NCBI GenBank assembly: GCA_016744135.1
Contig: JADGEX010000002.1
Coordinates: forward strand, 620,001 to 684,000
From: Pseudodesulfovibrio sp.
GTDB taxonomy: Bacteria > Desulfobacterota > Desulfovibrionia > Desulfovibrionales > Desulfovibrionaceae
Length of the DNA: 64,000 bases
Direction of reading: 5' to 3'
Each line of letters opens with the position of its first letter. The first letter of the stretch is position 1. Made by a program: the position numbers and the translations under genes. The notes beneath the pieces are model-generated. The model saw nothing but the letters and a program-made list of their open reading frames with translations, searched no databases and was not told the origin of the DNA. Below, in pieces: positions 44,845 through 54,896 of the stretch.

Positions 44845-45465
44845 ATGGCTAAAATACAAGTTGTAGATCAGAATAATAAGAAAGTGGGCGACTTCGAGTT
44901 GGCTCCTGAGGTTTTCGAGGTAGAAATTATGCCCGAAATTCTCAACCACGTTGTCCGTGCCCAGCGCGCATCTGCACGTCAGGGAACCCACGCTACTAAG
45001 AACCGTGCTTTGAAGACCGGCGGTGGCCGCAAGCCCTGGCGCCAGAAAGGCACCGGTCGTGCTCGTGCTGGCTCCGTCCGTTCGCCTCTGTGGCGTGGTG
45101 GTGCTACCACCTTCGGCCCGCAGCCTCGCGATTACTCCTTCAAAGTGAACAAGAAAGTCCGCAAGCTGGCTTTGAAAATGGCTTTGTCCTCCCGTGCTTC
45201 TGAAGAGAAGATCACAGTGGTCAAGTCCATTGATCTCGCAGAGATCAAAACCAAGGCTTTTGCTGATGTCGCTGAGAAGCTCGGCATGACCAAGACCCTC
45301 ATCGTCGCAAAGGGCGTTGACAAGAATCTGGAGCTTTCCGCACGGAACATGCCCCATATCAAGGTCATCGAAGCCGACAAGCTGAATGTTTACGATGTGC
45401 TGCTGTACCCCGAGCTGGTAATGCTCGAGACCGCTGCTCAAGACGTTCAAGAGAGGTTGAAGTAA
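44845..45465 (+). CDS. rplD: 50S ribosomal protein L4 (uL4)
   Basis: A 206-aa protein lining the exit tunnel. The tunnel loop RQGTHATKNRALKTGGGRKP and the core GTGRARAGSVRSPLWRGG are typical, split for description. L4 is the autoregulator of the S10 operon in gamma-proteobacteria; whether that applies here is unknown. Its TAA overlaps the rplW ATG by 1 nt. Confidence 0.97.
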   Translation: MAKIQVVDQNNKKVGDFELAPEVFEVEIMPEILNHVVRAQRASARQGTHATKNRALKTGGGRKPWRQKGTGRARAGSVRSPLWRGGATTFGPQPRDYSFKVNKKVRKLALKMALSSRASEEKITVVKSIDLAEIKTKAFADVAEKLGMTKTLIVAKGVDKNLELSARNMPHIKVIEADKLNVYDVLLYPELVMLETAAQDVQERLK

Positions 45466-45758
45466 TGGATTATTCACAAGTACTGCTCAAGCCCGTTGTT
45501 TCTGAAAAGGCCAACGAAGCCAAAGAGCATTCCAATCACGTCTCTTTTTACGTCCACCCCGATTCTAATAAGGTCGAGGTAAAGAAGGCCGTTGAGGCAG
45601 CCTTTGACGTTAAAGTCGAGTCTGTGAATATTGTCCGGAAGAAAGCAATGCCGCGTATGAAGTTCGGTCGTGCCACCGGTGGTCGCATCGCCGGTTACAA
45701 AAAGGCATACGTCAAGCTTGCTGCCGGTGACAAAATCGAAATATTCGAAGGAGTGTAA
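45465..45758 (+). CDS. rplW: 50S ribosomal protein L23 (uL23)
   Basis: A 97-aa protein at the tunnel exit that docks trigger factor and SRP. It begins [38 protein letters not shown] and [12 protein letters not shown] are characteristic. Translation is coupled to rplD by a TAATG overlap. rplB starts 2 nt after the stop. Confidence 0.96.
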   Translation: MDYSQVLLKPVVSEKANEAKEHSNHVSFYVHPDSNKVEVKKAVEAAFDVKVESVNIVRKKAMPRMKFGRATGGRIAGYKKAYVKLAAGDKIEIFEGV

Positions 45759-45760
45759 CC

Positions 45761-46591
45761 ATGGCAACCCGTAAGTTGAAGCCTACTTCTCCGGGCCGCC
45801 GGTTCCAGACGATCTCTGATTTTGCTGAGATCACCAGGACCACTCCCGAGAAGTCGCTGACCAAAGGTCTGACCAAGAAGTCTGGCCGTAATAATAATGG
45901 TCGTGTCACCATGCGCCGTCGCGGCGGAGGACACAAGACGCTGTACCGCGTCATCGATTTCAAGCGCAATAAGCTTGGCGTACCCGCCAAGGTTGCCGAG
46001 ATCGAATATGATCCGAACCGCAGCGCCCGTATCGCTCTTCTGCATTACGCAGATGGTGAGAAGCGCTATATCCTGGCTCCTGTCGGCCTGAATCAGGGCG
46101 ATTCTATCGTCGCTGGCGAAGGTATTGACATCAAGCCCGGCAACGCCATGGATCTGGCAAAGATCCCGACTGGTACCATCGTGCATAACATTGAATTGCA
46201 TCCTGGAAAGGGTGGACAGTTCTGCCGCGCAGCCGGTACATATGCACAGTTGATCGCCAAGGAAGGCAAATACGCCCTCCTGCGCATGCCTTCTGGTGAG
46301 GTCCGTAAGGTCCTGGCCACTTGCTGCGCCACTGTCGGTCAGGTTGGTAACATTCATCACGAGAACATCAAGATCGGTAAGGCTGGCCGTAACCGCTGGC
46401 TCGGTCGTCGCCCGAAGGTCCGTGGTGTGGCAATGAACCCGATCGATCACCCGTTGGGTGGTGGTGAAGGTCGTAGTTCCGGTGGTCGCCATCCGGTGTC
46501 CCCATGGGGTACCCCGGCTAAGGGTTATAAGACCCGGAACAAGAAGAAGGCTTCCTCGAAGCTCATCGTCAAACGCCGCGGCCAGAAGTAG
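45761..46591 (+). CDS. rplB: 50S ribosomal protein L2 (uL2)
   Basis: A 276-aa primary rRNA-binding protein required for subunit association and peptidyl transfer. It opens [20 protein letters not shown]; the C-terminal [20 protein letters not shown] and [16 protein letters not shown] include the essential histidine region. GAGTG precedes the ATG. Confidence 0.98.
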   Translation: MATRKLKPTSPGRRFQTISDFAEITRTTPEKSLTKGLTKKSGRNNNGRVTMRRRGGGHKTLYRVIDFKRNKLGVPAKVAEIEYDPNRSARIALLHYADGEKRYILAPVGLNQGDSIVAGEGIDIKPGNAMDLAKIPTGTIVHNIELHPGKGGQFCRAAGTYAQLIAKEGKYALLRMPSGEVRKVLATCCATVGQVGNIHHENIKIGKAGRNRWLGRRPKVRGVAMNPIDHPLGGGEGRSSGGRHPVSPWGTPAKGYKTRNKKKASSKLIVKRRGQK

Positions 46592-46602
46592 GAGTATAAC
46601 TA

Positions 46603-46872
46603 ATGCCTAGATCTCTTAAAAAGGGCCCGTTCCTTGACGGTCACCTGATCAAGAAAATCCAAGTGGCTGGAGAAAATCAGGATCGTCGCGTGATCAAGAC
46701 TTGGTCCCGTCGTTCCACGATCGTCCCCGAGATGGTCGGTATGACTTTCGCTGTCCATAATGGTCGTAAGTTCATCCCTGTGTTCGTTACCGAAAACATG
46801 GTCGGACACAAACTGGGTGAATTTTCCCCCACCCGTACCTACTTCGGCCACGTTGCCGATAAGAAAAAGTAG
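46603..46872 (+). CDS. rpsS: 30S ribosomal protein S19 (uS19)
   Basis: An 89-aa 30S head protein: [35 protein letters not shown] and [22 protein letters not shown], each typical. Spacing is 11 nt after rplB with GGAGT upstream, and 14 nt before rplV. Confidence 0.97.
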   Translation: MPRSLKKGPFLDGHLIKKIQVAGENQDRRVIKTWSRRSTIVPEMVGMTFAVHNGRKFIPVFVTENMVGHKLGEFSPTRTYFGHVADKKK

Positions 46873-46886
46873 GGTAGGAGGACATC

Positions 46887-47219
46887 ATGGAAGCTAAAGC
46901 AGTCTCTAAGTTCATTCGCGTGTCTCCGCGCAAGACTCGTCTTGTTGCCGAGAACATTAAAGGCAAGGGCGTCGAAGACGCTCTTAACATTCTTCGGTTC
47001 ACTCCGAAGAAGGCCGCGAAGATCCTCAGCAAGGTCCTCTTTTCCGCTGTTTCCAACGCGGAACAGATGCCCGGAGTTGATGTTGATTCCCTGATCGTTG
47101 ATACGGTCATGGTTAACGAAGGTCCTACCTGGAAGCGTATTCAGCCGCGTGCCATGGGCCGCGCTTACCGCATCAGGAAGCGTACCAGCCACATTACAAT
47201 CGTAGTGAAGGAACAGTAA
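46887..47219 (+). CDS. rplV: 50S ribosomal protein L22 (uL22)
   Basis: A 110-aa protein whose beta-hairpin narrows the exit tunnel. It begins [40 protein letters not shown] is the hairpin segment implicated in macrolide sensitivity. GGAGGACATC precedes the ATG. rpsC follows after 1 nt. Confidence 0.97.
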   Translation: MEAKAVSKFIRVSPRKTRLVAENIKGKGVEDALNILRFTPKKAAKILSKVLFSAVSNAEQMPGVDVDSLIVDTVMVNEGPTWKRIQPRAMGRAYRIRKRTSHITIVVKEQ

Positions 47220-47220
47220 T

Positions 47221-47862
47221 ATGGGACAGAAAGTACATCCTTACGGTTTTCGTCTGGGGTATAACAAGAACTGGCTGTCCCGCTGGTACAGCAAAAAGGA
47301 CTATCCTGCGTTCGTTCTTCAGGACGACCAGGTCCGCAAGTTCGTTAAGAAAAAATTGTTTCAAGCTGGCGTGTCCCGCATCGAAATCGAGCGGGCCGGC
47401 GGCAAGATTCGCCTGATCATCCACACCGCGCGTCCCGGTATTGTTATCGGTCGCAAGGGTGTAGAGATAGAAAAGTTGCGTGAAGAATTGCGTAACAAGT
47501 TTCAAACTGAATTCACCATTGAGGTCAACGAGATTCGTCGACCGGAGGTTGAAGCTCAGCTCGTAGCTGAGAACATTGCCCAGCAGCTTGAACGTCGAAT
47601 TGCCTTCCGCCGTGCCATGAAGCGTACGGTGGGCCTTGCCAGGAAATTCGGCGCCGAGGGTATTAAAGTTGCGTGTGCAGGTCGCCTGGCTGGCGCCGAA
47701 ATCGCACGCGGCGAGTGGTACCGTGATGGGCGTGTGCCTTTGCACACACTCCGTGCCGACATCGACTATGGTTTCGCCGAAGCAGCTACTACTTACGGTG
47801 TTATCGGAGTCAAGGTCTGGATTTTCAAGGGTGAGATTCTGGACAAAGAGGTAGAACAGTAA
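47221..47862 (+). CDS. rpsC: 30S ribosomal protein S3 (uS3)
   Basis: A 213-aa protein at the mRNA entry site. It begins [18 protein letters not shown]; the KH domain has [13 protein letters not shown], and the C-terminal domain contains [20 protein letters not shown]. It contributes to mRNA helicase activity. Its TAA overlaps the rplP ATG by 1 nt. Confidence 0.97.
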   Translation: MGQKVHPYGFRLGYNKNWLSRWYSKKDYPAFVLQDDQVRKFVKKKLFQAGVSRIEIERAGGKIRLIIHTARPGIVIGRKGVEIEKLREELRNKFQTEFTIEVNEIRRPEVEAQLVAENIAQQLERRIAFRRAMKRTVGLARKFGAEGIKVACAGRLAGAEIARGEWYRDGRVPLHTLRADIDYGFAEAATTYGVIGVKVWIFKGEILDKEVEQ

Positions 47863-48275
47863 TGCTTGCTCCAAAAAGAGTAAAATTCAGAAAGCGGCAG
47901 AAAGGCCGCCTCAGAGGCAAGGCCCAACGGGGTAACAGTGTGTCCTTCGGCGATATCGGCCTGAAGGCATTGGAGCACGGAAAGATCACAGCCCAGCAAA
48001 TCGAATCCGCTCGTGTCGCTATCATGCGTCACATCAAGCGCGGCGGTAAAGTCTGGATCCGCATCTTCCCTGATTTCCCCGTCACCTCCAAGCCCGCGGA
48101 AGTCCGTATGGGTAAGGGTAAAGGCGCACCCGATGGTTGGGTTGCACCGGTGAAACCGGGTCGTATTATGTACGAAGTTAAAGGTGTTGACATCGAATTG
48201 GCTAAGGAAGCGCTCAAGCGTGCTTCCTACAAGCTGCCGATCAAGACCGCTATCGTTGTGAAGGAGGGTATGTAA
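47862..48275 (+). CDS. rplP: 50S ribosomal protein L16 (uL16)
   Basis: A 137-aa protein near the A-site t[23 protein letters not shown] opens it, and [20 protein letters not shown] is the conserved core, including the arginine hydroxylated in some bacteria (PGR). It is coupled to rpsC by TAATG; rpmC starts immediately after the stop. Confidence 0.97.
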   Translation: MLAPKRVKFRKRQKGRLRGKAQRGNSVSFGDIGLKALEHGKITAQQIESARVAIMRHIKRGGKVWIRIFPDFPVTSKPAEVRMGKGKGAPDGWVAPVKPGRIMYEVKGVDIELAKEALKRASYKLPIKTAIVVKEGM

Positions 48276-48470
48276 ATGCTGACTTCCAAGGAACTTCGTG
48301 AACTGGATGACGCCAAACTGACTGAGAAACTGACTGAATCCCGAAAAGATCTGTTTGCCATGCGTTTCAAGCATGCAACAGCTCAGCTCGAGAACACGCA
48401 GACTCTCTCCGGCGTCAAAAAGACTATCGCCCGTATCCTGACTATTCAGCGGGAACGACAGGGAGCGTAG
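48276..48470 (+). CDS. rpmC: 50S ribosomal protein L29 (uL29)
   Basis: A 64-aa helical-hairpin protein at the tunnel exit: MLTSKELRELDDAKLTEKL, LRFKHA-type segment reading MRFKHATAQLENT, and IARILTIQRERQ at the C-terminus. The ATG directly abuts the rplP TAA, with the ribosome-binding site GGAGGG inside rplP. Confidence 0.95.
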   Translation: MLTSKELRELDDAKLTEKLTESRKDLFAMRFKHATAQLENTQTLSGVKKTIARILTIQRERQGA

Positions 48471-48474
48471 AGAA

Positions 48475-48741
48475 ATGGCTGAGTTTAAATACCAAGGCAA
48501 CAAGCGTGTGCTCACCGGTCTGGTGATCTCCGACAAGGCTGACAAAACTATTGTCGTCCGCGTCGAGACCCTGGTGAAGCATCCGCTGCTTAAGAAGTAC
48601 ATTCGCCGCCGCAAGAAATTCATGGCCCATGATCCGGCTAATGATTGTGGTGTTGGCGACAAGGTGCAGATTGTCGAATCGAGGCCCATGTCCCGCCGCA
48701 AGCGCTGGCATTTGGTGCAAATTCTCGAAAAGGCCGTCTAG
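48475..48741 (+). CDS. rpsQ: 30S ribosomal protein S17 (uS17)
   Basis: An 88-aa OB-fold protein: [39 protein letters not shown] and [20 protein letters not shown] are conserved. It binds 16S helices 7 and 11. It starts 4 nt after rpmC and is followed by rplN after 14 nt with TAGGAGG. Confidence 0.97.
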   Translation: MAEFKYQGNKRVLTGLVISDKADKTIVVRVETLVKHPLLKKYIRRRKKFMAHDPANDCGVGDKVQIVESRPMSRRKRWHLVQILEKAV

Positions 48742-48755
48742 GGTTAGGAGGAAAC

Positions 48756-49124
48756 ATGATACAAGTTGAATCCAGACTCGACGTTGCTGACAATTCCGGG
48801 GCCAAACAGGTCCTGTGCATCAAGGTTCTTGGTGGTTCCAAGCGCCGTTACGCCAGCGTCGGTGATATTATTGTAGTGTCCGTCAAAGAAGCCATGCCCC
48901 ATTCCAAAGTGAAGAAGGGCTCGGTTATGAAGGCGGTTGTCGTTCGTACTAAGAAGGAACTCGGTCGTCCCGACGGTTCCTACATTAAGTTCGACAACAA
49001 TTCCGCTGTGCTGCTCAACGCTAACATGGACCCCGTCGGTACCCGTATTTTCGGACCCGTGGCTCGTGAATTGCGTGCAGCCGGTTTCATGAAGATCGTT
49101 TCCCTCGCCCCCGAGGTCCTGTAA
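48756..49124 (+). CDS. rplN: 50S ribosomal protein L14 (uL14)
   Basis: A 122-aa intersubunit-bridge protein. From ATG 48756 it reads [19 protein letters not shown], the invariant N-terminus, after TTAGGAGGAAAC. A longer frame from 48645 overlaps rpsQ and is rejected. [20 protein letters not shown] closes it. Confidence 0.98.
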   Translation: MIQVESRLDVADNSGAKQVLCIKVLGGSKRRYASVGDIIVVSVKEAMPHSKVKKGSVMKAVVVRTKKELGRPDGSYIKFDNNSAVLLNANMDPVGTRIFGPVARELRAAGFMKIVSLAPEVL

Positions 49125-49128
49125 GGAT

Positions 49129-49455
49129 ATGATGATGAAGACTAAAATTCGCAAAGACGACAAAGTCATGGTCATCGCCGGAAAGGACAAGGGTAAGATT
49201 GGCAAGGTGTTGAAGATTCTCAAGAAGCAGGACAAAGTCCTGGTTGAGAAGGTGAATATGGTTCAGCGCCACACCAAAGCCAACCCTTATGCCCAACAAC
49301 CCGGCGGTATCATCGAGAAGGAAGCCCCGATCCATGTATCCAATGTGGCTATTGTTTGCGATGCATGCACCAAGCCCACGCGGGTCGGGTACAAGAAGAC
49401 TGAAGATGGAAAGAAGGTTCGCTTCTGTAAGAAGTGCAACGAAACCTTCAAGTAG
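49129..49455 (+). CDS. rplX: 50S ribosomal protein L24 (uL24)
   Basis: A 108-aa assembly-initiator protein: a KOW motif ([20 protein letters not shown]), [20 protein letters not shown], and a C-terminal extension with CxxC pairs ([20 protein letters not shown]) that looks like a zinc ribbon, found in many bacterial L24. Three consecutive ATG codons (49129, 49132, 49135) follow AAGGA, so the exact start is open. Confidence 0.96.
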   Translation: MMMKTKIRKDDKVMVIAGKDKGKIGKVLKILKKQDKVLVEKVNMVQRHTKANPYAQQPGGIIEKEAPIHVSNVAIVCDACTKPTRVGYKKTEDGKKVRFCKKCNETFK

Positions 49456-49463
49456 GTATCAGT

Positions 49464-50003
49464 ATGACACGTCTCGAGACAGTATATAATGAAAAGGTCG
49501 TCCCCGAGCTCCAGAAGGAGTACGGTTATTCCTCTTCCATGGAGATTCCTCGTATGACGAAGATCTCCTTGAACATCGGACTTGGTGAAGCTAGCCAGAA
49601 TAGCAAGCTCATCGAACCCGCTGCCGAGGAATTGACCGCAATCGCAGGCCAGAAGGCCGTTGTCACCCTGGCAAAGAAATCCATCGCACAGTTCAAGCTG
49701 CGCGAAGGTATGCCGGTCGGCACTCGCGTGACTTTACGCGGCGATGCAATGTGGGATTTTTATGACAAGCTCGTGAGCTTTGCTCTGCCCCGTGTCCGCG
49801 ACTTTCGCGGTATCCCCGATCGTGGTTTTGACGGTCGTGGTAACTTCACAATGGGCATCAAGGAACACACCATCTTCCCTGAGCTTGACATCGATAGAGT
49901 TGAGATGGTGAAGGGCATGAACGTGACAGTGTGCACGACCGCTAAGACAGATAAAGAAGGCAAGTCCCTTCTTGATCTGCTCGGTATGCCCTTTAAAAAG
50001 TAG
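49464..50003 (+). CDS. rplE: 50S ribosomal protein L5 (uL5)
   Basis: A 179-aa 5S rRNA-binding protein beginning [17 protein letters not shown] at ATG 49464. An in-frame ATG at 49434 lies within rpl[23 protein letters not shown] and [20 protein letters not shown] are typical; the ribosome-binding site is weak (TAGGTATC). rpsN follows after 11 nt. Confidence 0.97.
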   Translation: MTRLETVYNEKVVPELQKEYGYSSSMEIPRMTKISLNIGLGEASQNSKLIEPAAEELTAIAGQKAVVTLAKKSIAQFKLREGMPVGTRVTLRGDAMWDFYDKLVSFALPRVRDFRGIPDRGFDGRGNFTMGIKEHTIFPELDIDRVEMVKGMNVTVCTTAKTDKEGKSLLDLLGMPFKK

Positions 50004-50014
50004 GAGGACGGAAA

Positions 50015-50200
50015 GTGGCCAAAACAAGCTTACGTGTTAAGGCACGCCGCAAACCCAAGTTCAAGGTCCGCGCATACAATCGTTGTCCGATTTGTGGCCG
50101 TCCTCGGGCTTTTCTGAGGCACTACGGCATCTGCCGTATTTGCTTCCGTAACAAGGCTCTCGCTGGTGAACTTCCCGGCGTCCGCAAGGCGAGCTGGTAA
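50015..50200 (+). CDS. rpsN: 30S ribosomal protein S14 type Z (uS14)
   Basis: A 61-aa zinc-containing (C+) form with the knuckles CPICGRP and CRICFRN; all four cysteines are present. It begins at GTG 50015 after GGAGGACGGAAA and reads [20 protein letters not shown]. The short zinc form replaces the 101-aa form of E. coli. Confidence 0.97.
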   Translation: MAKTSLRVKARRKPKFKVRAYNRCPICGRPRAFLRHYGICRICFRNKALAGELPGVRKASW

Positions 50201-50215
50201 TTAAGGAGAAATGAA

Positions 50216-50599
50216 ATGGCTGTTGTTGATCCTGTAGCCGACATGTTGACCCGCATCCGGAATGCGTATGGCGCTTATCATAATGATGTCGCCATCCCGA
50301 CTTCCAAGATGAAGTCTTCTATCGCGGGTATTTTGAAGGAAGAAGGTTATATCACCGACTACGCTGTCGAGGACAGGGACATCAGTATTACCCTCAAATA
50401 CGTTGACGGAAAACCGTTGGTTACTGGCCTGAAAAAGGTCAGTAAGCCCGGTCGTCGCGTGTACGTTGGTGCTTCTGATATCCCCCGAGTCCAGAACGGC
50501 ATCGGTATTTGTATCGTGTCTACATCCAAAGGTTTGCTCGAAGGCGCCAAGGCCAAAGAGGCCAATGTTGGCGGCGAGCTTCTCTGCGAAATCTGGTAA
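50216..50599 (+). CDS. rpsH: 30S ribosomal protein S8 (uS8)
   Basis: A 127-aa primary 16S-binding protein: VVDPVADMLTRIRNAYGAYH, YVGASDIPRVQNGIGICIVST and the C-terminal ANVGGELLCEIW. In E. coli it represses the spc operon. AAGGAGAAATGAA precedes the ATG; an earlier ATG at 50211 is out of frame. Confidence 0.97.
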   Translation: MAVVDPVADMLTRIRNAYGAYHNDVAIPTSKMKSSIAGILKEEGYITDYAVEDRDISITLKYVDGKPLVTGLKKVSKPGRRVYVGASDIPRVQNGIGICIVSTSKGLLEGAKAKEANVGGELLCEIW

Positions 50600-50611
50600 A
50601 GAGGTTCCACT

Positions 50612-51148
50612 ATGTCTCGTATAGGAAAGAATCCCATCGACATCCCTTCGGGTGTTGAGGTATCTGTTGGAGCCTCCGAGATCCAGGTTAAGGGCCCTAA
50701 GGGGACCTTGCAGACTCCGGTCCACCCGACCGTTGAGTATAAGATCGAGGATGGCAAGGTGTATGTCTCCCGCATTGATGATTCCCGTCAGGCGCGTGGT
50801 CAGCATGGTCTTCGTAGGACCTTGCTTGCCAACTGCGTTGATGGCGTGACCAAGGGTTTTGCAAAGACCTTGGAAGTTATCGGTGTAGGTTACAAGGTGT
50901 CCGTGCAGGGCAAAAAAATCGTTCTTAACGTCGGATATTCTCATCCGGTCGAGTTCGATCTTCCTGCCGGTCTCGAAGCTAAGGCGGAAGGCTCCAAGCT
51001 GACCATCGAAGGCCTCGATAAGCAACTTGTTGGAGAAGTCGCGGCACAAATCCGCCGTGTGCGTCCGCCGGAACCCTACAAGGGTAAGGGCATCAAGTAC
51101 GCTGACGAATACATCCGCCGCAAGGCTGGTAAGTCCGGCGCTAAGTAG
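50612..51148 (+). CDS. rplF: 50S ribosomal protein L6 (uL6)
   Basis: A 178-aa protein near the sarcin-ricin loop: MSRIGKNPIDIPSGVEV, VIGVGYKVSVQGKKIVLNVG, and the C-terminal VRPPEPYKGKGIKYADEYIR and RKAGKSG. AAGAGGTT precedes the ATG. It is 12 nt after rpsH and 11 nt before rplR. Confidence 0.97.
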   Translation: MSRIGKNPIDIPSGVEVSVGASEIQVKGPKGTLQTPVHPTVEYKIEDGKVYVSRIDDSRQARGQHGLRRTLLANCVDGVTKGFAKTLEVIGVGYKVSVQGKKIVLNVGYSHPVEFDLPAGLEAKAEGSKLTIEGLDKQLVGEVAAQIRRVRPPEPYKGKGIKYADEYIRRKAGKSGAK

Positions 51149-51159
51149 GGGTATAAGTC

Positions 51160-51519
51160 ATGAGTAAAAGCAAAAATGCACAGAGGCTTCTTCGGAAGCC
51201 CCGCATCAGAAAGAAAATATCCGGAACAGAAGTTCGGCCTCGTTTGGTCGTCTATCGTTCCAACCAGCATGTTTATGCTCAGTTGGTCGATGACGTGAAC
51301 GGCGTGACTCTGGCCTCCGCAAGCACTCAGGTGCTGAATAAGGACGGCGAGACTCTCAAGGCAAATAAGGATTCTGCAACCAAAGTTGGTAAGGCAATAG
51401 CCGAAGCCGCTTTGGCCAAGAAAATTGATTCCTGTGTCTTCGACCGGAGTGGTTACATCTATCACGGCAAGGTAAAAGCTCTTGCCGACGGCGCCCGTGA
51501 AGCCGGGCTTAAATTCTAG
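51160..51519 (+). CDS. rplR: 50S ribosomal protein L18 (uL18)
   Basis: A 119-aa 5S rRNA-binding protein: [35 protein letters not shown] and the C-terminal [33 protein letters not shown] precedes the ATG, a spacing repeated in several genes of this operon. Confidence 0.97.
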   Translation: MSKSKNAQRLLRKPRIRKKISGTEVRPRLVVYRSNQHVYAQLVDDVNGVTLASASTQVLNKDGETLKANKDSATKVGKAIAEAALAKKIDSCVFDRSGYIYHGKVKALADGAREAGLKF

Positions 51520-51536
51520 GTAGCTAGGAAAGAACA

Positions 51537-52028
51537 ATGGAACAGAATGATAGTGGATTGATTGAAAAAATCGTCTACCTCAATCGCGTCGCCAAGGTTG
51601 TCAAGGGTGGCCGCCGTTTCAGCTTCAGCTGCCTGGTGGTCGTCGGAGACGGTGAAGGTGGAGTCGGATATGGTCTGGGTAAGGCTAACGAAGTACCTGA
51701 AGCTATTCGCAAGGCGTCTGAACGCGCCAAGAAGAACATGATTAATGTTCCTCTGCTGGATGGCACCCTGCCGTATGAGGTCTTGGGACGCTACGGTGCA
51801 GGCCGCGTTATGCTGAAGCCTGCCAGTCGTGGTACTGGTATTATTGCTGGTGGTCCCGTTCGTGCGATCATGGAAGCCGTTGGCGTCCATGATATCCTGA
51901 CCAAAGCTATTGGCACTAATAATCCGCACAACGTGCTGCGTGCCACCATGGCTGGTCTGGAATCCCTGCGGAGTGCCGAGGAAATGACCGCCCTGCGCGG
52001 AGTCCCGGTGTCTACGCCGAGAAAGTAA
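51537..52028 (+). CDS. rpsE: 30S ribosomal protein S5 (uS5)
   Basis: A 163-aa protein of the mRNA entry and fidelity region: [40 protein letters not shown] and [20 protein letters not shown]. It is shorter at the C-terminus than some homologues, ending VSTPRK. rpmD follows after 11 nt. Confidence 0.97.
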   Translation: MEQNDSGLIEKIVYLNRVAKVVKGGRRFSFSCLVVVGDGEGGVGYGLGKANEVPEAIRKASERAKKNMINVPLLDGTLPYEVLGRYGAGRVMLKPASRGTGIIAGGPVRAIMEAVGVHDILTKAIGTNNPHNVLRATMAGLESLRSAEEMTALRGVPVSTPRK

Positions 52029-52039
52029 AGGAGATCGCC

Positions 52040-52210
52040 GTGATTAAAGTAAAACAGATCAAAAGCAAGATCGCGTGTAAGCCTGACCAGGTTAAAACCC
52101 TGGAAGCATTGGGCTTACGTCGTATCAGCCAGGTCAAAGAACACGAAGACACCCCGGTTATTCGTGGTATGATCTATAAGGTCAGACACCTGGTGGAGGT
52201 AGTAGAATAA
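52040..52210 (+). CDS. rpmD: 50S ribosomal protein L30 (uL30)
   Basis: A 56-aa protein starting at GTG 52040, with AAGGAG upstream: [38 protein letters not shown] and VRGMI-like [16 protein letters not shown]. It was found by hand because it is short and begins with GTG. Its TAA overlaps the rplO ATG by 1 nt. Confidence 0.95.
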   Translation: MIKVKQIKSKIACKPDQVKTLEALGLRRISQVKEHEDTPVIRGMIYKVRHLVEVVE

Positions 52211-52656
52211 TGAAACTGCATGAACTCTACGCCTTCCCGGAAGAATATAAGAATCGTAAGCGTATTGGTCGTGGTTCCGGATCCGGTTGGGGTAAAACCT
52301 CCGGTAAAGGCCACAAGGGTCAGAACGCCCGCTCCGGCGGTGGTGTTCGTCCCGGCTTTGAGGGTGGCCAGATGCCTCTGGCTCGCCGTCTGCCCAAGCG
52401 CGGATTCAAGAATCCCTTCCGCGAAGAGTACCAAGCTGTGAACGTTGGTCGCCTTTTGGCCATGTTCGAAGGCAAGGACGAGATCACCCTGACCGACATG
52501 TATGAACGTGGTGTTGTCAAAGACAATGCCCCGGTCAAGGTTCTTGGAACCGGTGATGTCGCAAAGGCCGTGACCATTGAAGCTCATCGTTTCAGTGCGT
52601 CTGCAGCCGAGAAGATTGCCAAGGCCGGCGGTACCGCCAAGGCCATTGAAGCTTAA
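52210..52656 (+). CDS. rplO: 50S ribosomal protein L15 (uL15)
   Basis: A 148-aa protein: [20 protein letters not shown] and [20 protein letters not shown] are the glycine-rich N-terminal signatures. The C-terminus is alanine-rich ([17 protein letters not shown]). It is coupled to rpmD by TAATG; the ribosome-binding site GGAGG lies in rpmD. secY follows after 26 nt. Confidence 0.97.
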   Translation: MKLHELYAFPEEYKNRKRIGRGSGSGWGKTSGKGHKGQNARSGGGVRPGFEGGQMPLARRLPKRGFKNPFREEYQAVNVGRLLAMFEGKDEITLTDMYERGVVKDNAPVKVLGTGDVAKAVTIEAHRFSASAAEKIAKAGGTAKAIEA

Positions 52657-52682
52657 CTCTATACTCGAAGGGTATTGATACG

Positions 52683-53993
52683 ATGTCAGGAGTTGATAAT
52701 ATTGCCCGATTGCCAGAGCTGCGTAACAAGCTGCTCTGGACGTTCGCACTGCTTGCTGTCTACCGGATGGGCATTCATATACCTATTCCCGGCGTCGACA
52801 GTGCGGCTCTGACGGAGTTTTTCGCTCAGGCGCAAAACACCCTCTTCGGGATCTTCGATATGTTCTCGGGCGGTGGACTGTCCAACATGTCCATCTTCGC
52901 ACTGGGCATCATGCCCTACATTTCGGCTTCCATTATTCTTCAGCTCTTGACCGTCGTGTCACCTGAGCTGAAGCGCCTCCAGAAGGAGGAGGGTGAGGCC
53001 GGAAGGAAAAAAATTACCCAGTACACTAGGTACGGGACAGTTCTTATTACCATTGTGCAGGGCTTTGCCATTGCCACTGGTCTTGAGTCCATGAGCAGCC
53101 CTACGGGCGCGCCTATGGTGCTGTTTTCCGGCATAGGGTTCAAGATGATGACCATCTTGACCCTGACTGCTGGTACCGTGTTCCTGATGTGGTTGGGTGA
53201 GCAAATGACTGAAAAGGGGATCGGAAATGGTATCTCCCTGATCATCTACGCTGGTATTATTGCGGGCCTTCCGGCTGCAGTGATCAATACCATCCAGTTG
53301 ATGACTGTGGGTGAAATCACACTGTTCATCCTCCTCTTTCTCATGATTGTGATGGTTGCCACTTTGGCCTTCATTGTTTTCATGGAAAGAGGACAGCGCA
53401 GAATTCCGATTCACTATGCCAAGCGTCAGCAAGGACGTCGCATGTTCGGTGGGCAGACTACGCATCTGCCTTTGAAGATTAACACCGCTGGTGTTATCCC
53501 GCCGATCTTTGCATCTTCCATTCTGATGTTCCCTGCAACACTCGCTCAGTTTTCGAACAATGAGTTCTTGCAGGATTTTGCAGCCATCATGAGTCCGACT
53601 TCCATTGTGTACAACTTGTTGTTCATTGGAATTATCATATTCTTTTGCTATTTCTATACGGCGATCATGTTTGATCCCAAAGGAATTGCAGAGAATATTC
53701 AAAAGCAGGGCGGCTTCATCCCGGGTATTCGCCCAGGTAATCGCACCCGTGAATACATTGATAGAGTGTTAGCCCGCATTACTTTGTGGGGAGCCTTCTA
53801 TGTATCTGCGGTGTGTGTGCTTCCCATGTTTTTGATCAGCAAGTTTAGCGTGCCGTTTTATTTCGGCGGAACTTCGCTGCTGATCGTGGTCGGCGTGGCC
53901 ATGGACTTCATGGGGCAAATCGAGTCTTATCTGATCTCTCGTCAATACGAGGGACTGATGGGCAAAGCAGGCAAATTGAAGGGCAGGCACTAG
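52683..53993 (+). CDS. secY: Preprotein translocase subunit SecY
   Basis: A 436-aa channel protein with ten transmembrane helices. FALLAVYRMGIHIPIPGVD (TM1), the plug-region FDMFSGGGLSNMSIFALGIM, RRIPIHYAKRQ, GGFIPGIRPG and the C-terminal YEGLMGK are typical. Helix content and length match the family. It works with SecE, encoded at 28.7 kb. map follows 2 nt later. Confidence 0.97.
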   Translation: MSGVDNIARLPELRNKLLWTFALLAVYRMGIHIPIPGVDSAALTEFFAQAQNTLFGIFDMFSGGGLSNMSIFALGIMPYISASIILQLLTVVSPELKRLQKEEGEAGRKKITQYTRYGTVLITIVQGFAIATGLESMSSPTGAPMVLFSGIGFKMMTILTLTAGTVFLMWLGEQMTEKGIGNGISLIIYAGIIAGLPAAVINTIQLMTVGEITLFILLFLMIVMVATLAFIVFMERGQRRIPIHYAKRQQGRRMFGGQTTHLPLKINTAGVIPPIFASSILMFPATLAQFSNNEFLQDFAAIMSPTSIVYNLLFIGIIIFFCYFYTAIMFDPKGIAENIQKQGGFIPGIRPGNRTREYIDRVLARITLWGAFYVSAVCVLPMFLISKFSVPFYFGGTSLLIVVGVAMDFMGQIESYLISRQYEGLMGKAGKLKGRH

Positions 53994-53995
53994 CC

Positions 53996-54766
53996 TTGAA
54001 AAAGTTCAGGGGTGTCTTCCTCAAAAATGATAAAGAGATTGGCCTCATGCGTGAGGCCAATCGCATTGTTTCCACCATTCTTGATGAGTTGGCAGAGAAC
54101 GTCAAACCTGGCGTTTCCACCATGCTTTTTGAGGATATATGTCGATCCATGTGCGACCAATATGGCGTACGTCCGGCATTTTTAGGGTACCAAGGTTTTC
54201 CTTTTGCCCTATGTTGTTCAGTGAATGAAGAGATTGTGCACGGCTTTCCTTCCAAGGAACGCATTCTGAATGAAGGCGACATTGTCAGTGTTGACATGGG
54301 CGTTGTGTACGAAGGGTTTTACGGTGATTCTGCTCGGACCTTTGCGGTAGGAGCGGTTTCTGACGAAGCGAAAAAGCTTATGGACGTAACCCGAGAGTCT
54401 CTTTATAAGGGTATTGAGAAAGCCGTTCCTGGAAACAACTTGTATGATATCTCCGCGGCAATACAGTCATACGTTGAAGGGTTCGGTTTTGGTATAGTTC
54501 GTCGTTTTGTAGGACACGGGATCGGAAGTCATCTTCATGAGAAGCCTGAGATCCCCAATTTCGTTCCCAAGGGCATGCCCGGCGTTCCTCTTAAAGCCGG
54601 TATGGTGCTTGCCATTGAGCCGATGGTCACGGTTGGGAGCCACGAAGTTGAAGTTCTAGAGGATAAATGGACAGCGGTGACAAAGGATAGGAAACTGTCT
54701 GCTCACTTTGAGCACACCATTGCCATTACCTCCGATGGACCGATGATATTGAGTTTGTCGGATTAG
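53996..54766 (+). CDS. map: Methionine aminopeptidase, type I
   Basis: A 256-aa metalloprotease that removes N-terminal methionine. The five metal ligands are visible in VSVDMGVVYEGFYGDSARTF (two Asp), GHGIGSHLHE (His), LAIEPMV (Glu) and FEHTIAIT (Glu). It starts at TTG 53996, 2 nt after secY; no ATG gives the conserved N-terminus. adk, often between secY and map, is absent. Confidence 0.95.
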   Translation: MKKFRGVFLKNDKEIGLMREANRIVSTILDELAENVKPGVSTMLFEDICRSMCDQYGVRPAFLGYQGFPFALCCSVNEEIVHGFPSKERILNEGDIVSVDMGVVYEGFYGDSARTFAVGAVSDEAKKLMDVTRESLYKGIEKAVPGNNLYDISAAIQSYVEGFGFGIVRRFVGHGIGSHLHEKPEIPNFVPKGMPGVPLKAGMVLAIEPMVTVGSHEVEVLEDKWTAVTKDRKLSAHFEHTIAITSDGPMILSLSD

Positions 54767-54845
54767 CTCCCATGGAGATGGGCAAATTTAGACTTGCTTA
54801 TTGTCGTAAAACGCTGTAGAAAACACAGCTTCGTTTAAAAGGCCA

Positions 54846-54860
54846 CCCCCGAATTGGGGG
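54846..54860 (+). promoter_or_regulatory. Hairpin in the map-rpmJ gap
   Basis: CCCCC-GAATT-GGGGG forms a small hairpin in the 130-nt gap before rpmJ. No T tract follows. infA, which often sits here, is missing; nothing else coding is visible. Confidence 0.4.
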
Positions 54861-54896
54861 CATAGGCATTATTGTATTCAGACAATGGAGATGGTC